A stretch of 64,000 nt of DNA from Luteipulveratus mongoliensis (lineage in GTDB: Bacteria; Actinomycetota; Actinomycetes; Actinomycetales; Dermatophilaceae). Positions within the stretch are counted from its first letter, which is position 1. The number at the start of each line of letters is the position of its first letter. The position numbers and the translations under genes are program-made. The stretch is taken from contig NZ_CP011112.1 in assembly GCF_001190945.1 (NCBI RefSeq), positions 1,426,001 through 1,490,000 of the forward strand, read 5' to 3'. This document shows, one piece after another, positions 61,529-64,000 of this stretch. The notes beneath the pieces are model-generated. The model ran no database searches. It was not told the origin of the DNA and was given only the letters and a program-made list of their open reading frames with translations.

Positions 61529-62494
61529 ATGACCGACCTCACCGTCCGTGGCCGCTCGCTCGACAAGAGCGCCGTCTCCCGATGGCTGCAGGAGTACGGC
61601 GTCTACGCGGCCGTCGCCGCCCTGCTGGCCTTCAACATCGCCTTCACCGACAACTTCCTGTCTGCTACCAACTTCCGCACCCAGCTCGTCCAAGCAGCGC
61701 CGATCTGCATCGTCGCGCTCGGCATGGCCCTCGTCATCGGCACGGAAGGCGTTGACCTGTCGGTCGGCTCGGTGATGGCGCTGTCGGCCGCGCTCGTCCC
61801 GCTCTACCTCGGCTATGGCCTGGTGCCGGCCGTCCTGGCAGCCCTCGTCGCGGGGCTCGCAGTCGGTGCTCTGAACGGCGCGCTCGTCGCGTACATCGGC
61901 ATCCAACCCATCGTCGCGACCCTCGCCCTCCTGGTCGGCGGGCGCGGGCTCGCTCTCGTCATCGCACACGGGCAGCTCGTCGACGTACACGACGCCAACC
62001 TGCTCTCGCTCGGCTCCGGCGAGCTCCTCGGAATCCCAGTCGTCGTCGTGATCGCCGCAGTTCTCGCCGTCCTGGTCTGGCTGCTCGTCGCCCGCACAAC
62101 CTTCGGTCGACAGCTGGTCGCGATCGGCGACAACCGCACCGCGAGCACCCTCGCGGGCCTGCCCGTACGCCGGGTGCTCGTCGGCGTGTACGCCATCTGC
62201 GGGGTCCTCGCGGCCGTCGCCGGCGTGCTCGCCACGGCTCGCCTCGGAGCGGGCGACCCGGCGAACACCGGTCAGCTGATGGAGCTTTCGGCGATCACCG
62301 CGGTGGTCGTGGGCGGCACCCCGCTCAGCGGCGGCAAGGTGCGCATTCTCGGCACGATCTTCGGCGCACTGCTGATGCAGCTGCTGCGCGCGACGCTGAT
62401 CAAGAACGACCTGCCGGACTCCACGGCGCAGATGGTGCAGGCCGTGGTGATCATCGGCGCGGTCTACGTCGCGCGAGAGCGAGCGACACGATGA
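61529..62494 (+). CDS. Sugar ABC permease, YtfT-like
   Basis: 321 aa, BPD_transp_2 family: CIVALGMALVIGTEGVDLSV, GALNGALVAYIGIQPIVATL and TAVVVGGTPLSGGKVRIL. It forms a heteromeric channel with the next gene. ATG at 61529 after GAGGGGACC; the stop overlaps the next ATG (ATGA). The 58-nt gap after the ATPase gene has no visible gene. Confidence 0.9.
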   Translation: MTDLTVRGRSLDKSAVSRWLQEYGVYAAVAALLAFNIAFTDNFLSATNFRTQLVQAAPICIVALGMALVIGTEGVDLSVGSVMALSAALVPLYLGYGLVPAVLAALVAGLAVGALNGALVAYIGIQPIVATLALLVGGRGLALVIAHGQLVDVHDANLLSLGSGELLGIPVVVVIAAVLAVLVWLLVARTTFGRQLVAIGDNRTASTLAGLPVRRVLVGVYAICGVLAAVAGVLATARLGAGDPANTGQLMELSAITAVVVGGTPLSGGKVRILGTIFGALLMQLLRATLIKNDLPDSTAQMVQAVVIIGAVYVARERATR

Positions 62495-63543
62495 GCGCGC
62501 CCACGCCGACGGATGCGGACACCGACATGACTTCACCGGACGCGCCGGACACGATCGAGGAGCAGCCGGCGAGCTCACCTCAGGTCCGGCAGCAGCTGTT
62601 CGCGAGTCTGCTGCAGCGACAGGGAGCGGCGGCCGCACTGCTCCTCGTTGTGGTGATCTCGTGGATCACGCTGCCGGACTTCGGCTCGACCGACAACCTG
62701 CGCGACATCGCGCTGCAGAGCTCGTTCCTCGCGATCATCGCGCTCGGCATGACGTTCGTGATCATCACCGGCGGCATCGATCTGTCGGTCGGCTCGGTCT
62801 ACGCACTGGGAGGCGTGCTGGCGGCGTACGGCGCGCAGTCCGGTTTCCTGATGGGCCTGCTGCTCCCGCTCGTCGTGTGCGGGGCGATCGGCCTGGTCAA
62901 CGGGCTGCTGGTGGCGCGCCTCGGGCTGCCGCCGTTCATCGTGACGCTCGCGTCGCTGCTGTTCGCGCGCGGGCTGCTGCTCGCGATCACCAACGAGGGC
63001 GCGACGACCCGCAAGATCACCGACTCCACGTTCCTCGCGCTCGGACGCAACTCGTTCCTGGGGCTCGGTCTGCCGGTGTGGTTCGCGATCGGGCTGTGCC
63101 TGGTCGGTGGGCTCGTCCTGCGGCGGACGCGTTTCGGCGAATCGCTTTTCGCGACAGGCGGATCCGAGGGCTCCGCCCTGTTGATGGGCCTTCCAGTCAT
63201 GCGGGTCAAGATCACGGTGTACGCCCTCAGCGGCGCGCTCTCCGGCCTCGCCGGGGCGCTCACTGCGGCCTACCTGCAGTCAGGCGTCACGGTCATCGGT
63301 GTCGGCGTCGAGCTGGACGCGATCGCGGCTGTCGTCATCGGCGGCACGCTGCTCAGCGGCGGTGCCGGCACGGTGCTCGGTACGGCTGTCGGTGTGCTGC
63401 TGCGCAACGTGATTCAGAACGTGATCAACCAGATCGGCGGTCTCGACAGCAACTACCAGTCGGTCATCAGCGGTGCGTTCCTGCTGGTGGTGGTCATCGT
63501 GCAGCGGCTGCTGTCGCAGGCTCGACCGGGACGCCCTCGATGA
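62491..63543 (+). CDS. Sugar ABC permease, YjfF-like
   Basis: 350 aa, second RbsC-type permease: LGMTFVIITGGIDLSVGSVY, GLVNGLLVARLGLPPFIVTL and AAVVIGGTLLSGGAGTVLGT. Two distinct permeases with one binding protein and one duplicated ATPase is the YtfQRT-YjfF arrangement used for galactofuranose and some pentoses. The first ~40 residues are a polar, acidic extension. ATG at 62491 overlaps the YtfT-like stop. Confidence 0.9.
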   Translation: MSAPTPTDADTDMTSPDAPDTIEEQPASSPQVRQQLFASLLQRQGAAAALLLVVVISWITLPDFGSTDNLRDIALQSSFLAIIALGMTFVIITGGIDLSVGSVYALGGVLAAYGAQSGFLMGLLLPLVVCGAIGLVNGLLVARLGLPPFIVTLASLLFARGLLLAITNEGATTRKITDSTFLALGRNSFLGLGLPVWFAIGLCLVGGLVLRRTRFGESLFATGGSEGSALLMGLPVMRVKITVYALSGALSGLAGALTAAYLQSGVTVIGVGVELDAIAAVVIGGTLLSGGAGTVLGTAVGVLLRNVIQNVINQIGGLDSNYQSVISGAFLLVVVIVQRLLSQARPGRPR

Positions 63544-63609
63544 GGGGACGCCGACGATGAGCCGAGCGATCACCCGAGGCGGGCGTACCCCGCGACAAGG
63601 AGCCGCCCT

Positions 63610-64000
63610 GTGCTGCGCTACTCGCTGATCCATCCGCAGATCCTTGGCGCGCTCGCCGCGGCCGGTCACGGGAGCACGGTGCTCGTCGCGGACGCCAACT
63701 ACGCGCACAGCACCGGTACCAACCCGGCCGCGCCCGTCGTACAGCTCAACCTCGCGCCCGGCCTGGTCAGCGTGCAGCAGGTGCTCGGTGCACTGATCGG
63801 AGCGGCGCCGTTCGAGCGCGCGCGGCTGATGGCGCCGGACGACGGGAGCGCGTCACCGTGCGCCCACACGTACGCTGGCATCCTGGGTCCACAGGTGCCG
63901 GTCGAGGTTGTCCCGCGGGAGCAGTTCAAGACCGCCTGTCGCAGCGTCGATCTTGCGCTCACCATCGCCACCGGCGACGACCGCTACTACGCGAACGTGC
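63610..64000 (+). CDS. RbsD/FucU-family sugar mutarotase, 3' end missing
   Basis: The first 130 codons are visible, running off the right edge. GTG start at 63610 after AAGGAG. The protein opens LRYSLIHPQILGALAAAGHG and continues VLVADANYAHST, with the His-Gly and Asp-Ala-Asn motifs of RbsD/FucU mutarotases; NVVPR-like VVPREQFK lies further on. It interconverts pyranose and furanose or alpha/beta forms of the imported sugar. It follows the YtfQRT/YjfF-like operon by 66 nt. FucU (L-fucose mutarotase) is possible, but the context points to the sugar of this importer. Confidence 0.85.
   Translation, partial: MLRYSLIHPQILGALAAAGHGSTVLVADANYAHSTGTNPAAPVVQLNLAPGLVSVQQVLGALIGAAPFERARLMAPDDGSASPCAHTYAGILGPQVPVEVVPREQFKTACRSVDLALTIATGDDRYYANV

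Overview
This 64 kb window looks like chromosomal DNA from a high-GC actinobacterium. GC content is high, GTG starts are frequent, lipoprotein and Tat signal peptides are typical, and AfsR-type, LacI, GntR and ECF41 regulators are present. A dispersed CTGGTCGAGTAG palindromic repeat of a kind seen in Propionibacteriales and some Micrococcales also points that way; genus cannot be fixed from the sequence. I see no rRNA or tRNA, and no transposase, integrase, phage module or CRISPR array.

Layout. (1) 1-10.1 kb is a mixed region: the 3' part of an AfsR-like NB-ARC/TPR regulator, three secreted cell-wall hydrolases each followed by its own stem-loop terminator, a cation/proton exchanger, an MFS transporter, a response regulator lacking its phospho-acceptor Asp, and a DadA-like oxidase. 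(2) 10.1-19.3 kb holds an AhpD-like protein and a tightly coupled catabolic operon (Gfo/Idh/MocA oxidoreductase, DUF993, TIM-barrel isomerase, DUF2264, glycerate kinase), divergent from a DeoR/LacI hybrid regulator and a 2-hydroxyacid dehydrogenase. (3) 19.5-37.2 kb is a glycan-foraging locus. A LacI regulator, a second DUF2264 protein and a second 2-hydroxyacid dehydrogenase diverge from an LplB/LplC/lipoprotein importer, a GH29 fucosidase, an M1 peptidase, a beta-helix/CBM32 protein, a PL8 lyase, an M60 peptidase and a small secreted protein. (4) 37.6-41.1 kb is lutABC plus a divergent FadR-type regulator. (5) 41.2-50.1 kb is a complete-looking oxidative L-fucose pathway: a sugar ABC importer and FucD on the minus strand; FAH hydrolase, SDR, mutarotase, aldo/keto reductase and lactonase on the plus strand. 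(6) 50.1-64 kb holds an ECF41 sigma factor, a Pr6Pr membrane protein, a dipeptide-type ABC importer, and a LacI regulator divergent from a YtfQRT/YjfF-type sugar importer ending in an RbsD/FucU mutarotase cut by the window edge.

How it fits together. Secreted PL8, beta-helix, M60 and M1 proteins would open polysaccharide or glycoprotein. The importer takes up oligosaccharides and the cytoplasmic GH29 releases L-fucose. Fucose is oxidised, lactonised, dehydrated, oxidised again and cleaved to pyruvate plus L-lactate, and LutABC turns the lactate into pyruvate. The Gfo/DUF993/DUF2264/glycerate-kinase operon looks like a separate, poorly described sugar or uronate route.

Regulatory signals read directly include matching ECF41-type promoters in front of the sigma gene and of the ahpD-like gene 40 kb away. 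Paired operators lie in the divergent intergenic regions at 23.7-23.85 kb and 46.17-46.27 kb. A 27-bp tandem array (9 copies at 37.2 kb, 4 copies at 19.3 kb) forms part of the dispersed repeat, which fills most of the longer convergent gene junctions.
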